Origin: Sweltsa coloradensis
Lineage: Eukaryota > Arthropoda > Insecta > Plecoptera > Chloroperlidae
DNA: 64,000 nucleotides
Direction: 5' to 3'
NCBI GenBank assembly: GCA_024449915.1
Contig: JAMZAV010000960.1
Span: 186,001-250,000, forward strand
The number at the start of each line of letters is the position of its first letter. Within the stretch, counting starts at the first letter, position 1. A program made the translations under genes and the position numbers. Positions 33,927 through 46,540 of the stretch are shown here, one piece after another. Under the pieces are notes generated by a model that had not been told where the DNA came from, ran no database searches, and saw only the letters and a list, made by a program, of their open reading frames with translations.

Positions 33927-34404
33927 TCCCCCCCCCCCATACAAAAATTTGTAAAAAAAAAAACTGCAGCCAAGCTCTCCTTTAAAAGTCTCGGCTGTGA
34001 ATGCTATGAGATATAGAATTTGAGCCAAGCATTTCATTCTTTCTCCCTAGTTTCGCATTGAAAAGAAGTAAGATCATTTCGCCTGTTGACAAGCGCCAAG
34101 CCAACCATTTTCGTGGTAAAGAAAGTAAAATTTTAAACTCAAAATCATAAAAAAATTACTTGGCCATTGAATTTGGTTCATTACGAGAACTCTAAAAAGT
34201 CAATGGCAAAGTAATTTTTTTTATGATTTTGAGTTTAAAAAAATTACTTTTTTTACCACGAAAATGGTTGTCTTGGCGCTTGTCAACAGGCGAAATGATC
34301 TTACTTCTTTATCTCACAGCAGTCACAGCCGAGGACTTTTGAAGGAGAGCTTGGCTGCAGTTTTTTTCTCTTTTTTTTTTACAATTTTTTGTATTTGGGG
34401 GGGA
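33927..34404. mobile_element. 478-bp palindromic MITE-like element with TA flanks
   Basis: Two arms, about 33927-34170 and 34200-34404, are reverse complements with scattered mismatches and small indels, around a ~29-bp spacer. The ends read TCCCCCC...GGGGGGA, and the arms share ACTGCAGCCAAGCTCTCCTT, GATCATTTCGCCTGTTGACA and CTCAAAATCATAAAAAAATT-type blocks. Each outer edge is bordered by TA, as expected for a Tc1/mariner-type target duplication, although AT-rich DNA makes TA likely by chance. There is no transposase, so it would be non-autonomous. Confidence 0.75.
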
Positions 34405-35584
34405 TATCACATCTTTTTGTTGTTTGTTTCATAAAGAAAATCGTGAAATACTTGTAAACGATAATTCAAAGAAAGCAGGAAATTTCAAATGTAATTTTTC
34501 ATCTAATTGCTCGGATGTACGGCTTAGACGGAGTTTGATTCACTTTCTAAATACGTAACTAGATATCAATATTTCGGGTGAAGCAAATAACGAAATTTGT
34601 CATGATACATGAAGCAAGCAGTGGATACAGTGCCTTTCAAAACAGATTGTCTAGAAACAAAAGCTACCATCTTTTGTTTTTGTTTACAATCTGTAGTTGG
34701 CAATATACAATGCTTTTTATTAAATTTGCTTTGGTAAATGTCGTCTTGTTACGAAAATTGTATGAATATTTAGGTGAATAAAAATTTATAATGGTTAATA
34801 TCATGTTTAATTCAAGTTTTACAAATTACCACGCGTAAGTAATTACGTGTTTTGATTGTTATCCAAAATTTTGATTTTCTCCGGTCCCTGTAACCCCATT
34901 TTGGTTTTGAAAGCATAAGTATCTGCGTCTAAGGTACATCTAAGTGAGGTCAAAGTTTCATAGTTCTAAGATGTACCGTCTCAGTAAGTTCTTATTCTTC
35001 TCCGTCAGAATCCCCCAACCAACCAACCACCCAGCTAGCCAGCCAGCCGGAAGGTTTTCAACTATGTTAAGGCACTTTTTTAATACAGAACGGGTTATCG
35101 GATCAGGCTGATTTTTGTTGGTAGGTCATGGACCACATATCAGGTCATATACCGAGTTTCAAGATTGTAAATCTTTCGGGTCGGCGTGTGCAGATAGCTG
35201 AAAATCCCCCAACTCGGATAGGAGTATACATGGTCAAGTTAGTTGTTAAGCAGTCGCGTGCGCTTGGCTGCGGGCGAACGACCATCGCCCTAGATTAACC
35301 TACCTAAACGATAACATATTTAAAGAACTAACTGCGCTCCGTCACGAATTGTACGATTTACCTCAGAACTAGAGTTTAAAGTTTGTGCTGATGACAGTGT
35401 GTCTTTATAGCGTTAACGACGTAATTAATATCCGTAATTTTGAAGAAAGGAGCTCTCCTGAAATATGGTTCCAAAATGAACAATTCAACACAATTGATTC
35501 TATTGTTTAGATATAGCAATGCATGTTTTAACCCATATTGATGAGTTTTGCCATACCACTCCTCTTATATAACTCCACTCGAGG
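34405..35584. other. Non-coding stretch with a degenerate duplication
   Basis: Two blocks at about 34930-35035 and 35120-35215 resemble each other: both have GGTCA-type words, GTTTCA(T)AG, a TTCGG/TCCG region and a final GA(A)AATCCCCCAAC. Between them lies a CCAACCAACCAACC/CAGCCAGCC microsatellite (35015-35050). It is probably the decayed minisatellite of an unidentified element. No gene is supported. Confidence 0.4.
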
Positions 35585-36180
35585 ATTGCTAATGCCTACT
35601 TTACATGACAATATTATACAAGCAAGAATTCAGGTTATGTTGCCTCTTGCAGCGGGTACCTCCTCGGTCTAATACTTAACATGGGTCGGAGAAAGTAGAG
35701 CTTCTTCTTAAACCGTTTCTCAATCTCTGAAATTAAGTTAAGTATCATGCATGTTATGAATACAGCATTTGTGGTCTCCACAAGTAGCGTTCTTCACTGA
35801 CATGGGTTCAATGCTATAACGTCAATCATACAAAGCAGATGCGTCTCCAAACCGTTGCAAAATGTTTGTAATATCTGTGGAGGAAGATATTATACAAGTT
35901 ATGAATTCAACTTTAGACGTAAAGGGCAGGAATTATAATATACAAATACTATCTATCGTCAGGTAACCAAAAAATATATTATTTTAAAAATTAAGGGAAA
36001 ACTGAACGAAACACAGCATTCGTAAATTAAAAACCCCAAACCCGTAAAACCAAATCAAGGTCCAAAATTAGGATGTCAAAGGAAATTTAATACATCCCAA
36101 AAAGGGTTTCGTGCGGCAACGCCAAAGATGGGAAAGGGAGTCAAAAGCATACATGGAAAAAATGAAAAAAAAGAAGCTAC
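35585..36180 (+). repeat. Recurring satellite-linker segment X, copy 1
   Basis: Begins with a diverged 137-bp-type monomer (TACAAGCAAGAATTCAGG, then CTCGGTCTAATACTTAACAT) and continues into about 460 bp not found in the arrays, including GTAGCGTTCTTCACTGACAT and ATAACGTCAATCATACAA. The same order returns at about 41640, 51350 and 53705. It leads directly into a 65-bp array and marks the left edge of the compound satellite. Confidence 0.65.
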
Positions 36181-39100
36181 TGCAAAGGTAAAGTCCTTCT
36201 CATACCGGCGCCCTTAAAAATATACCCTAGACCCGTGACAGAACTCCTGCAAGGAGATGGTGTCCTTCATTTATACCGCCCTTTCAATTTTACCCAGACA
36301 GTGACAGAAAATCCTGCAATGAGGGAAATGTCCTTTATCATCTGTACTACAATATACCTAGACAATGACAGAACTCCTGCCCAAAGGGGATGGGGTCCCT
36401 TTATCAACCCCGCCTTACAATATAAACCCAGACAGTGACAGAACTCCTGCAAGGAAAGGGAATGTCCTTCTTCAAACCCCCGCCTTTCAATATTTCCCAG
36501 ACAGTGGAAAAGAAAAACCCCGCAAGGAGGGGGAGTGTCCTTTTTTCATACCGCCTAATTACAATATACCCAGACAGTGACCAAAAACCCGCAAGGGGGA
36601 GTTTTTCCTTCACAAGACTGGGTCTTACCATACCTAGAAAGTGACAGAAATCCTGCAAGGAAGGGAGTGTCCTTTTTTCATACCGCTACTTTCAATATCC
36701 TAGACAAATGACAAAACTCCTGCAAGAAGGTAGTGTCCTTTTTAAAACCCCCTCTAAAAAATATACCTAACAGTGACGAACTCCTGCAAGGGGGAAGTGT
36801 CCTTCATCAAAACCCCGCCTTACAATTTTACCCAGGGCAGTGACAGAATCCGCAAGGAGGTTTGGTCCTTCATCAGACCGCTACGTACAATATTCCCCAG
36901 AAAAGGAAAAAAAACTCCTGTAAGGAGGTAGTTTCCTTTTCATACCGCTTTCTAAAAAATATACCAAAACAGTGCAGAACTCCCGCAAGGAGGTAGTGTC
37001 CTTTATCAGACGCTAATTAAAAATACCTAGGGAAAATGACAGAAAATCCTGCAAGGGGTGTGTCCTTTTTCATACCCCTACTAAACCCAAAATTTCCTAG
37101 ACAGTTTACAGAACTCCCGCGGGGGAAGTGTCCTTCATCAAACCACGCCTTACAATATACCTAGAGCAGTGACCCGAACTCCTGCAAGGAGGTAGTTTTC
37201 CTTAATCATACCGCGCCCTTTCAATAAAATTAGGCAATGACAGAAAATTGAAGGAGGTAGTGTCCTTCATCATCCGCGCCCTTAACCCAAAATACCTTTG
37301 AAAAGTTGGGCAGAAAATCCCGGGAAGGAGATAGTGTCCCTTCACAGACCGCCCACTTACAATAACCCAGACATTTACAAGACTCCCGCAAGGAGGAGTG
37401 TCCTTTTTCATACCGTATTACAATATACCTAGACAGTGGACAAAAACCCCCTGCAAGGAGGTAGGTCCTTCATCAAAACCGCTACTTAACCAAAAATTCC
37501 CAGACAGTGACAGAAAAACCCCTGCAAAGGGGGTTTGTTTTCCTTTTTCATACCGCTACTTACAATTACCTAGGGCAGTGACAGAACTCCCGCAAGGAGG
37601 AAAAATGTCCTTCATCAAACCCCCGCCTTTCAAATTTCCAGACAGTGACAGAAAAAACCCGCAGGGAGGTAGTGTCCTTTGGAAAAAAACGTACCCTTTC
37701 AATTAAACCCAGACAATGACAGAACTTCTGCAAGAGGATGGGCCTTCATCATACCGCGCCTTACAAAAATACCTAGACAGGGCCCGAACTCCCGCAAAAA
37801 AGGTTATGTTTTTCACAGAAACGCTTTCTTACAATATACCTAGAAAAATTAGGAAAAAGTCCTGCAAGGGGGGTAATGTCCTTTAAAACCGCAACTTTCA
37901 TTTTTAGGGCAATGACAGAACCCCTGCAAGGAGGGTTTTGTCCTTCATAATTACGCCTTAAAAAATTTTAAAAAAAGACAATGACAGAACTCCTGCAAGG
38001 AGGTAATTTTGTGTCCTTTATCAAAAACCCCGCCCCTTTCAATAAACCTAGGGCAGGGGAAAAGAACTCCTGAAGGAGGGAGTGTCCTTCATATACCCCG
38101 CCTGACAATATAACCCAGACAGTGAAAGAACTCCTGCAAGGAGGTAGTGTCCTTTTATCATACCGCTACTACCCAAATTTTCCTTTGGGCAAGACAGAAC
38201 TCCTTTCAAGGGGGTTTAAAGTCCCCTTTATTAGACCGTACTACAAAATACCTAGAAAAGTGAAAAGGGAAATCCCGCCAGGATGTAGTGGCCTTCACAT
38301 ACCCAAACTTTACAATATACCAGACAAGACCAAAAAATCCCGCAAGGAGGTAATGGGCCGTCGAGACGCTTCTTAAAATTTTACCAGGGCAGTGACAGAC
38401 CTCCCGCCCAAAGGGGGAAAAGGGCCTTTATCATAAACCCCGCCCTTAAAAAAGACCTAGAAGTGACGAACCCCTGCAAAAAGGTTTCCGTCCTTCAATC
38501 ATACTTTCGCTTTTAACCCAAAAGACCTAGACAAGACAGGAAAACCCCGCCAAGGGGGGGGTAATGTCCCTTTATCAGAACACTATTAGAAAAATACCTT
38601 GACAGTGAAGAACTTTCTGCAAGGGGGTTTAGTTTCCCTTTATCAGAACACTACTAGAATAAAACTTTGACCGTGAAAAGAAAATTCTGCAAAGGGGGGT
38701 AGGGTCCTTTATCAGAAAACTAATTAGGGAAAATACCCAGATGTGACAGAAATCCCGGGAAGGGAGGTAGTTTTCGATCATCATAACCCCTACTCACAAT
38801 ATACCTAGAAAAGTGACAGAACAAATGCAAGGAGGGTAAGTGTCCTTCATCATACCCCCCCTTACCCAAAATACCCAGCCAGTGACAGAAAATCCTGCAA
38901 GGAGGTAGTGGGCCTTTATCATCCCCCCGCTTTCAATTTTTACCCAGACAAAAACAAACCCTGCAAAGGGGGTAATGTCCCTTTAACAGACCTCTTCCCT
39001 TATACCTAGAAAAATGACAGAACTCCCGCAAGGGGGTAGTGTCCTTCATCAAAAAACACTAAATTTGAATTACCTAGGCAGTGGAGAAAATCCGCAATGA

Positions 39101-39600
39101 GGTAGTGGGCCCCTTTATCAGAACAAAACTTTGGAAAATACCCTGACAGTGACCCGAACTCCCGGGAAAGGGGGTAGTGTCCTTCATCATACCCCGCCTT
39201 AAAAAATAGACCCAGACAGGAAGAACCCCCTGCAAGGAAGGGGAGTGTCCCTTTTTCATACCGGCCTTACAATACACTAGACAAATGACCCAACTCCCGC
39301 CAAAGGGGGTAGTGTCCATTTATCATAACCCAAAAATTCAATATACCTAGGGCAGTGACAGAACTCCTTTCCCAAAGGAAATTTTGTGCCTTTATCATAC
39401 CGCCTTTTCAATATACTAGCCAGTGACAGAACTCCTGGGAAGAAGGGTAGGGGTCCCTTTATCATACCCCCGCTTTAAATTACCTAGACAAAAAACAAAA
39501 AAACTCCTGCCCAAAGGGGGGTTTTTCCTTCACAGACCGTTCTTTCATTTAAACCCAGGGCAAGGGCAAAACCCCGCAAGAAAGGGTAGTCTTTCATCAG
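36181..39600 (+). repeat. ~65-bp satellite array 1
   Basis: Tandem monomers of about 65 bp. Consensus words in order are ACTCCTGCAAGGAGGTAGTG, TCCTTCATCATACCGC, GCCTTACAATATACC and TAGACAGTGACAG. Each unit contains CTCCT-GCA-AGGAG, a five-base stem with a three-base loop. There are roughly 50 units. All frames here are translations of the repeat. Many units show homopolymer substitutions that probably come from consensus errors. Confidence 0.85.
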
Positions 39601-41640
39601 AAAGCACCGAAAAAACCAGCATGTCTATACTTAAACATGGATGACAGAAAATAGAGGCGTCTTTGACCATGGCACAATCTCTGGAAAAGCTGCTTTAAAA
39701 AAAGTTTATTATATAAGTAATGTTTCAGCTTTGGTTGCCTCCTGTTGCTGGGTCCTCCATGGTCTAATACTTCAACCATTACACAATCTCTCTAATGCCT
39801 ATAAGGTGGATATTATACAAGCAAGAATTCAGCTTAAGTTGCCTCCTGTTGTGGGGATCTCCATGGTCTAATACTTCAACAAGGGTCGGAGATTTAAATG
39901 TAGTTTTCAAAAATTTTCCCCAATCCTTTTAATGCCGGGTTAAAGGGGGATTTACACTATAAGGGGGGAAAATTTAGCTTAAGTTTTTCCTTTTTGTGAG
40001 GGTTTTCCATGGTCAAATACTTTAAAAATAGGGGGAGAAACTAGTGTCGGCTTCAAACCATTACACAAAAACTCCCGCAATGCAAGCAATGGTTATTTTT
40101 TAAGTAAAAAATTTGCTTAAGTTGCCTCCTTTGTAGGGTTCCCGTGGTCTTATACTTCAACATGGGGCGGAGATTGTTGGGGTCGTCTAAAAACTATTAC
40201 ACAATCTCTGCAATGCCAGTTAAGGTAAATATTAAACAAGTAAGAATTCAGCTTAAGTTGCCTCCTGTTGTCGGGTTCTCCGTGGTCTAATACTTCAACA
40301 TGTGTCGGAGATTGTAGTTTTCGTCTTCAAACCCTTACACAAAAATTTTGTTTAAGGGCCCGTTAAGGTAAAAAGTTTTAAAAAAGTAAGAATTTCAGCT
40401 TAAGTTGCCTCCTGTTGGGCGGGTTTTTCTGTGGTTTTTATACTTAACATGGGTCGGAGATTGTTTTTTTTTCGTCTACAAACCCCTTAAAACAAGCTCT
40501 GTAAAAACCAGTTTTAAAGGTTTAAAGGAAACAAGTAAGAATTCAGCTTAAGTTGCCTCCTGTTGTCGGGTTCTTCCCCTGGTCTTATTTCTTCAACATG
40601 GGGTCGGAATTGTTGTGTCGTCTACAAACCCCTTACCCAAACTCGGGAATGCCAGTTAAGGAAAAAGGTTTTAAAAAAGTAAGAAAATTTATCTTAAGTT
40701 TTCCCCCTGTTGTCGGGTTCTCCGTGGTCTAAAAAATTAAAAATGGGGCGGAGAAAGGTTTTGTTGGGGCTTCAACCATTACACAATCTCTGAATGCCTG
40801 TTAAGGTGGATATTATACAAGTAAGAGATCAGCTTAAGTTGCCTTCTGTTGTCGGGTTCTCCGTTTTTAAAAAATTCCCAAAATGTGTCGGAGATTTTAG
40901 GTGTTCTTCAAAACCCTTTTCACAATCTCGGGGAATGCCTGGAAGGTGGAATTAACAAATAAGAGATCAGCTAAGTTCCTCCTGTTGTCGGATTTTCCGT
41001 TGTCTAATAACTTAAAATTTTCGGGATTGTTGTGTCGTCTTAACCATTACACAAGGTCTGTAAAGCCCGTTAAGGTGGAATTTTACAAAATAAGAAAATC
41101 AGCTTAAAATTGCCTCATGTTTTTTCGGGTTCTCCGTTGTTAAAACTTCAAATGTGGGCGGAAGGGAGGTCGTCTTTAAACCCCTTTCACAATCCGGTTT
41201 TAAAGCCTGTTAAGGTGGATATTTTACAGGGAAGGGAAATTTAGCCCTTTAAATTGCCCCCTGTTGTCGGGTTTTCCCCTTGTTAATACTTCAACATGTG
41301 TCGGAGATTGTAGTGTCGTCTTCAACCATTACACAAGCTCTGTAATGCCCGGGTTAAAAGGGGGATATTTTAAAAGAAGAGAAACAGCTTAAATTGGGCC
41401 CCTTTTTGTTTAGTTCTTCCCTGCTCTGTACTTTAAAAAGGGTCGGAGAAAAAAAAAAAATTGGTTTTTTTTTTGTCCTTTTTAACCAAATTTCCCAATC
41501 TCGGGAAGCCTTTTTTTGTGGATATTATTGGTTTTCGGGTTCTCCATGGTCTTTTTCTTCAACCCTGGGTTTAAAAAAAACAGAGTCGTCCCAAAAAAAA
41601 AAGGGATAATTTTTTGTTAGGGCCCTTTTTAAAGGGAAAA
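39601..41640 (+). repeat. ~136-bp satellite array 1
   Basis: Tandem units of about 136 bp with TTCAACCATTACACAATCTC, TGTAATGCCAGTTAAGGTGG, ATATTATACAAGTAAGAATT, AGCTTAAGTTGCCTCCTGTT, TCGGGTTCTCCGTGGTC and TAATACTTCAACATGTGTCG in order. The first two units (39640-39890) have GTGCTGGGTCCTCCATGGTC-like variants closer to the subfamily at 59.3 kb. There are about 15 units. Confidence 0.8.
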
Positions 41641-42170
41641 TTTTGCAAGCAAGAATTCAGGTAATGTGGCCTCCTTTCAGCGGGGACTTTCTAGGTCTAA
41701 TACTTAAACATAGGTCGGGAAAGCAAAAGCTCTTTTTAAAACCCTTTCTCAAAGTCTGAAAATAAATAAAATATTATAATGTTATGAATCAGATTTTTGG
41801 TCTCCCCAAAGGAAAACGTTCTTTTACGACATGGGTTCCCAAAGCATAACGTCAATCATACAAAAAAAAGCGTTTTTCCCATCCGTTGCACCAAGGGCTG
41901 GATACGGGAGAGGAAAATACAAGTTTGAATTTTCTTTTTGAAAAAAATTAAAATTTTCTTTAACTAGCCCGGAAAAATATATTTTAATTATTGGAACAAC
42001 ATAAAATTTGAATAAATACAACCCCTAAAAAAATCAAGGCCCAAAAATTTGGTGTTCAAAAATTTAAAAAATTCCCCCCAAAATTTTAATCCCAAAAATA
42101 AAGCGTAACGCAAAATGGGAAACAGAAAACAAAACCCTTTAAAAAGGAAATCCTTTTAAAAAAAACATAC
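41641..42170 (+). repeat. Segment X, copy 2
   Basis: Repeats the order of copy 1: AAGCAAGAATTCAGGT, AGGTCTAATACTTAAACATA, a CGACATGGGTTC word and ATAACGTCAATCATACAA, then an A-rich region leading into the next 65-bp array. The base sequence is visibly degraded by homopolymer runs. Confidence 0.6.
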
Positions 42171-44560
42171 CGCCCCTTACAATATACCTTCAATGACAGA
42201 ACTCCTGCAAGGGGTAGTGGGCCTTATCTACCCGCTTTTTCAATTACCTGGCAAAAGACAGAACCCCTGCAAGGAGGGAGTTCCTTCATCATACGCTTTA
42301 CATATACCAGCTACAGAACTCCTGCAAGGGGGGTAGTTCCCCCTTCATCTACCGCCCTTCAAAAATAGCCTACAAACTCCCCAAAAGATTCCCTTTTTCA
42401 AAGGCCTTAAAAATACCGCTTTTTAAATCCTGAAGGAGGATCCCCAATAGGGTTTACAAAAACCGGGCTACAAACCCTAAGGAAGGTTTCCTTCAAAAGT
42501 CTTAAATACCGGCTACAAAACCCCCGAAGGGGAGGTTTCCCTTTAAAAGGGCCCCATATAAGCATACAAATCCTGCAAGGGGGTAAGGGGTTTTTCTCCC
42601 CCCTTCAATATAAACAGTGACAGAACTTGCAAAGGGGGTATGTCCTTTATCATACGCGCCTTACAAAAACCTAACAGTGACAGAAATCCTGCAAAGGGGG
42701 TATTCCTTTTAACCGGGGGCCTTACAAAATTTCCCAGACAGTGCAAAATCCTGCAAAGGGGTAGTTTCCCTTTTTCATACCGCCCTTACAAATCCTAGAA
42801 GTGACGAACTCCTGCAAAAGGGATGTCCTTCATCAACCGCCCTTACAATAACTAACAGTGCAAAACTCCTGCAAAGGGGGAGTGCCTTATATACCCCCCT
42901 TACAATTACCTAGCAGTGACAGAACTCCCGCAAGAGGGAGTGCCTTTATCAAAAGCGCCTACAAATAACCTGACTGACAGAATCCTGCAAAAAGGGGATG
43001 TCCTTCACAACCGCCTTCAATTACCTAGACATGACGACTCCTGCAAAAGGGGTTTTTCCTTCTAAAAAACCCCACATAAAAACCCGCAAGGGAGACCTTT
43101 TCAAAAGGGGCCTTCATATACCGGCCCTTTTTTAAAATCCGGGGGTGAAAAATCCTCAAAATAGGCCTTCATATACCCCCCCTTCAAATTTAAATGAAGC
43201 TCCCGCGGAATAAAATTTCCCAACATAACCCGCCACAATATCCTAACAGTGCAAATCCTGAAGGGGGGAATTCCAAAAGGGCCCCTTCAAAATCCTAAAA
43301 AAACTTCCCCAAGGGAGGTTTCCCCAATAGGCCTTTTAATAACCTAAACTGACAGAAACCCCCAAGGGAGGTTTTCAAAACCGCGCCTTACAAAAACCTG
43401 AATGACGAACTCCTGCAAGGAGGTAGTGTCCTTATCAAGCGCTTTTTTAAAAACCTGCATGCAAACTCCCCAAGGGGGTAGTGTCCTTATAACCCCCTTC
43501 AAATTTCCTGACATGACAGAACTCCGCAAGGGGGTAGTGTCCTTATCATACCCCGCCCTTACAATAACCTAGACTGACAGAAATCCTGCAAGAGGAGTGT
43601 CCCATCAACCGCCTTACAAAAACCTAACAGTGACAAAACCCTGCAAGGAAGTTCCCTTATCCCGCGCTTCATATACCTAGACAGTACAGAAATCCTGCAA
43701 AAGGGGTGTCCTTACATTTCCGCCTTACATTCCCCAACTGAAGAATCCTGCAAAAGGTTGTCCTTATCATACCGCCCTTCAATATCTAGACAGTACAGAA
43801 CTCCTGCAAGGGGGTAGTGCCCTTTATCATACCGGCCCTTTCAATTTCCGCTGCAGAATCCTCAAAGAGACCTTCATATACCCGGGGACAATATACCTCG
43901 GAAAATCCTTTCAAGGGGTTTTTTCCCCATCAAATTAAAAAATTTAAAAATTCCTTAAATTGGCCTCAATGAATGTCCTTCAAAGGGCCCTTAAAAATAA
44001 ACCGCAATACAACTTGAAGGGAAAATCCTTTTTTAAAGGGGGCCTCAATAAACCGGCTACAATCTCAGGAGGATTCCTCAATAGGCCTTTAAATACCCTT
44101 ACAAATCCCGCAAGGGGGATTTCCCCAATACCCCCGCGCCTTAATATCCTAACGTGACAGAACTCCTGCAAGGGGGTAGTGTCCTTCATCTACCGCGCCC
44201 TTTCAAATACCTAGCGTGCGAACTCCTGCAAGGAGGTAGTGCCTCTATACGCCCTTAAATTTCCTAGACAAGGGGCAAACTCCTGCAAAGAGGTTTTGGT
44301 TCTTCATACGCCTTACATTCCTAACAAAAAACCTGCAAGGGGGGTGGGGTTTATTGGGGGGGTTTTGGGGGGGGGGGGGGAAGGGGGAATTGTCCTTCAT
44401 CAAGCGCCTTAAATAACCTACATACAGAACTCCTGCAAGGGGGTGGGGCCTTTATAACCGCCCCTTAAATAAACCAGCATGACAGAACTCCTGAAGGAGG
44501 GAGTCCCTTTATCAATCCGCCCTTCAATAACCTAGCAATGACGAACTCCTGCAAAAAGGG
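42171..44560 (+). repeat. ~65-bp satellite array 2
   Basis: Same monomer as array 1 (TCCTGCAAGG, TCCTTCATCA, CGCCTTACAAT, TAGACAGTGACAG), with many units shortened to 45-60 bp by apparent deletions, particularly at 42360-42550 and 43080-43340. A long G run near 44350-44380 is probably an error. Confidence 0.75.
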
Positions 44561-46540
44561 GGAAAATCCCACAAAAAAAATAAAATTTTTTTTTAAAAAA
44601 ATAGAAGTGACGCTTTCAGGAAAATTTTTCTGAACCATTTAAAAAAACGGCGGATGCAAATAATCTTATATTTTAAACAGATGCAAAATTTAAAAGTTCT
44701 TCCGAAATTTTTAAGTTTTAAATGGGAATCCGGGGTATTTTTTCTAAAGCGAAAAAAAATCATCAAATTAACTTTTTAAAAAGGTGTTTAAACCCTTTTT
44801 AAAATTTTGTAAATTTTTTTTAAAAAAATTTTTTTTTAAAAATTTTTTTCACTTTTGGGGGGTTTTTTGGGCCTTCCCCTTCATTCTTAACATGGTGAAA
44901 AAAATTTCCAAAATTCACAACCCCTTTGTTTTAGGTTTATATTTCAACAAAAATTGTTTAAAATTTTTTTTCCATTTCAATCTCTGGTTTTTTTCTTTAA
45001 AATGGGTCAAAAAGAATTCGCTTAAATTCCTTTGTAGTTTTAAAAGGGGATATTTTAAACAGGTTTGAAAGTGCCTCCTTTTATCTCCTGGGCTAATTTA
45101 ACAAGGGGGGGAAAAATTTAAAAATTTTTTCCCTTCCATTCCCTTTAAAGTGTTAAAAAGGTGGTTTTCACATTTTTAAATTTCCCTTTAATTTCCGTTT
45201 TAAATTTCCCGGGAAAAACTTTTTAAATGGGTCGGGCTTTCGGGCTTAAACCTTACACAATCGGGAATGGTTGTTTTTCACAATTAAATTTCCTTTATTT
45301 TCCTTGTTTGGGGTTTTTTGGGAAAATTCCCCGGGGGGGTGTGTCGTTTTCCTTTCCAAACTTGGCAGGGGGGAAATATTCCTAAAACCTTTTCCTCCTG
45401 TTGCGGTTTTTTAACAAAGAATCAAAAAAATGTTGTCTTCCTTTTAACTCCTTTTGCCGTTAAGTTTTTACAAAAAACAGCTTTTTCCGTTGTTTTCCCG
45501 GGAAACAAAAATTTTTGGGGTGGTCTCTTTAAATTTAAATTCGAAAACCCGTTGGTAAATTTAAACCGTAAGAAAGTTAAAATTTTTTTCGGGGGTTTTT
45601 CTTAATTCCCCTGGGTCGGGGGTTGGGCTCTTCACCCTTTTCAATTTTTTTTCCATTAAGGTAAAATTAAAAATTTAATTCCTTAAGTTGCCTTTGTTGC
45701 CCGGGGTTTGGTTTATCTTAACTTGGGAGAGTGTGTTTCCAAACAAACCAATCCGTAAAGGTTTTAAAAAGTGATTATTAATTTTGTTGTCGGGTTCTCC
45801 TGGGCTAATACTTCAAAAGGTCGGGAAAAAAAAATTCGCTTAACCTTTTAAAATTTTAAGCATTAAAGGGATTTTTCAGGGGAAAAACCTTGTTCCCCTT
45901 TTTTTTTGGGGCCCTTTTTTTCTTAACGGGTTAATTTGGTTTTAAATTAACATTTGAATTCCATTGGGTTTGGGTATTTTTTTGTTTTTTTCTTGTCTTA
46001 TCCAAATGTCAGGAGTGCAAACCCTTAAAAATCTTTTTTGTTAATAAATTTTTTCAGAAGAAAAATTTATTCCCCCCCCCGGCCCCCCTTTAAAATTAAA
46101 GGGGCGGGGAAACGCCTTTTTAATTTTCCCAACCGAAAAAATAAGGTAAAAATAAAATTTTAAATTCCCTTTGTGGTTTTCCCGGGTTTTTTCCCAAAAA
46201 TGGAAATTTCCCCCTAAAAAAGCTCTATCCGTTTAAAATTTTGGGAAAAAACCCTGAAAAGGGGGTCCATTTGGGTTTTTAACTTAACGTAAAGGGGCCA
46301 AGAAATTTTAAATTTAAATAAAATTTTGGGGGGGTCCACTTTTTAAAAAAAGGGCAACGTCAATTTTTTTTTAATAAAGCCCCCTCAAATAAGTGCCCTT
46401 GGGGGGGGGTTTTGGTTTAATACCCTTAAAAATACGGGGTGGCCCCCAAAGATTTATTTCCCCCTTTAAAAAATAACAGGAACAGAGGGTCCCGTGGGTT
46501 CCCTTTACTACGGGTTCTAATGGGAAACCAATCCCAAAAA
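44561..46540 (+). repeat. Degraded 137-bp-type array with unclear linker
   Basis: Fragments of the 137-bp monomer can be read (ACCTTACACAATCGGGAATG near 45250; TGTTGTCGGGTTCTCCTGGG near 45785), but most bases are long runs of A, T, G or C. A linker resembling X may lie near 46340-46540 (CAACGTCAATT word). Unit count cannot be given. Confidence 0.45.

Noticed and set aside
33980..34330. Inverted repeat as a transcription terminator or attenuator
   Set aside because: The arms are over 200 bp with TA-flanked, C-rich ends, which fits a foldback transposable element and not a terminator.
36181..39600. CRISPR-like array (short repeats of regular spacing)
   Set aside because: The whole ~65-bp unit is repeated, with no unique spacers, and the context is eukaryotic satellite DNA.
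36235..39644. Many 60-100 codon frames across the 65-bp arrays
   Set aside because: They are repeat translations broken by indels and homopolymer errors, with no consistent reading frame from unit to unit.
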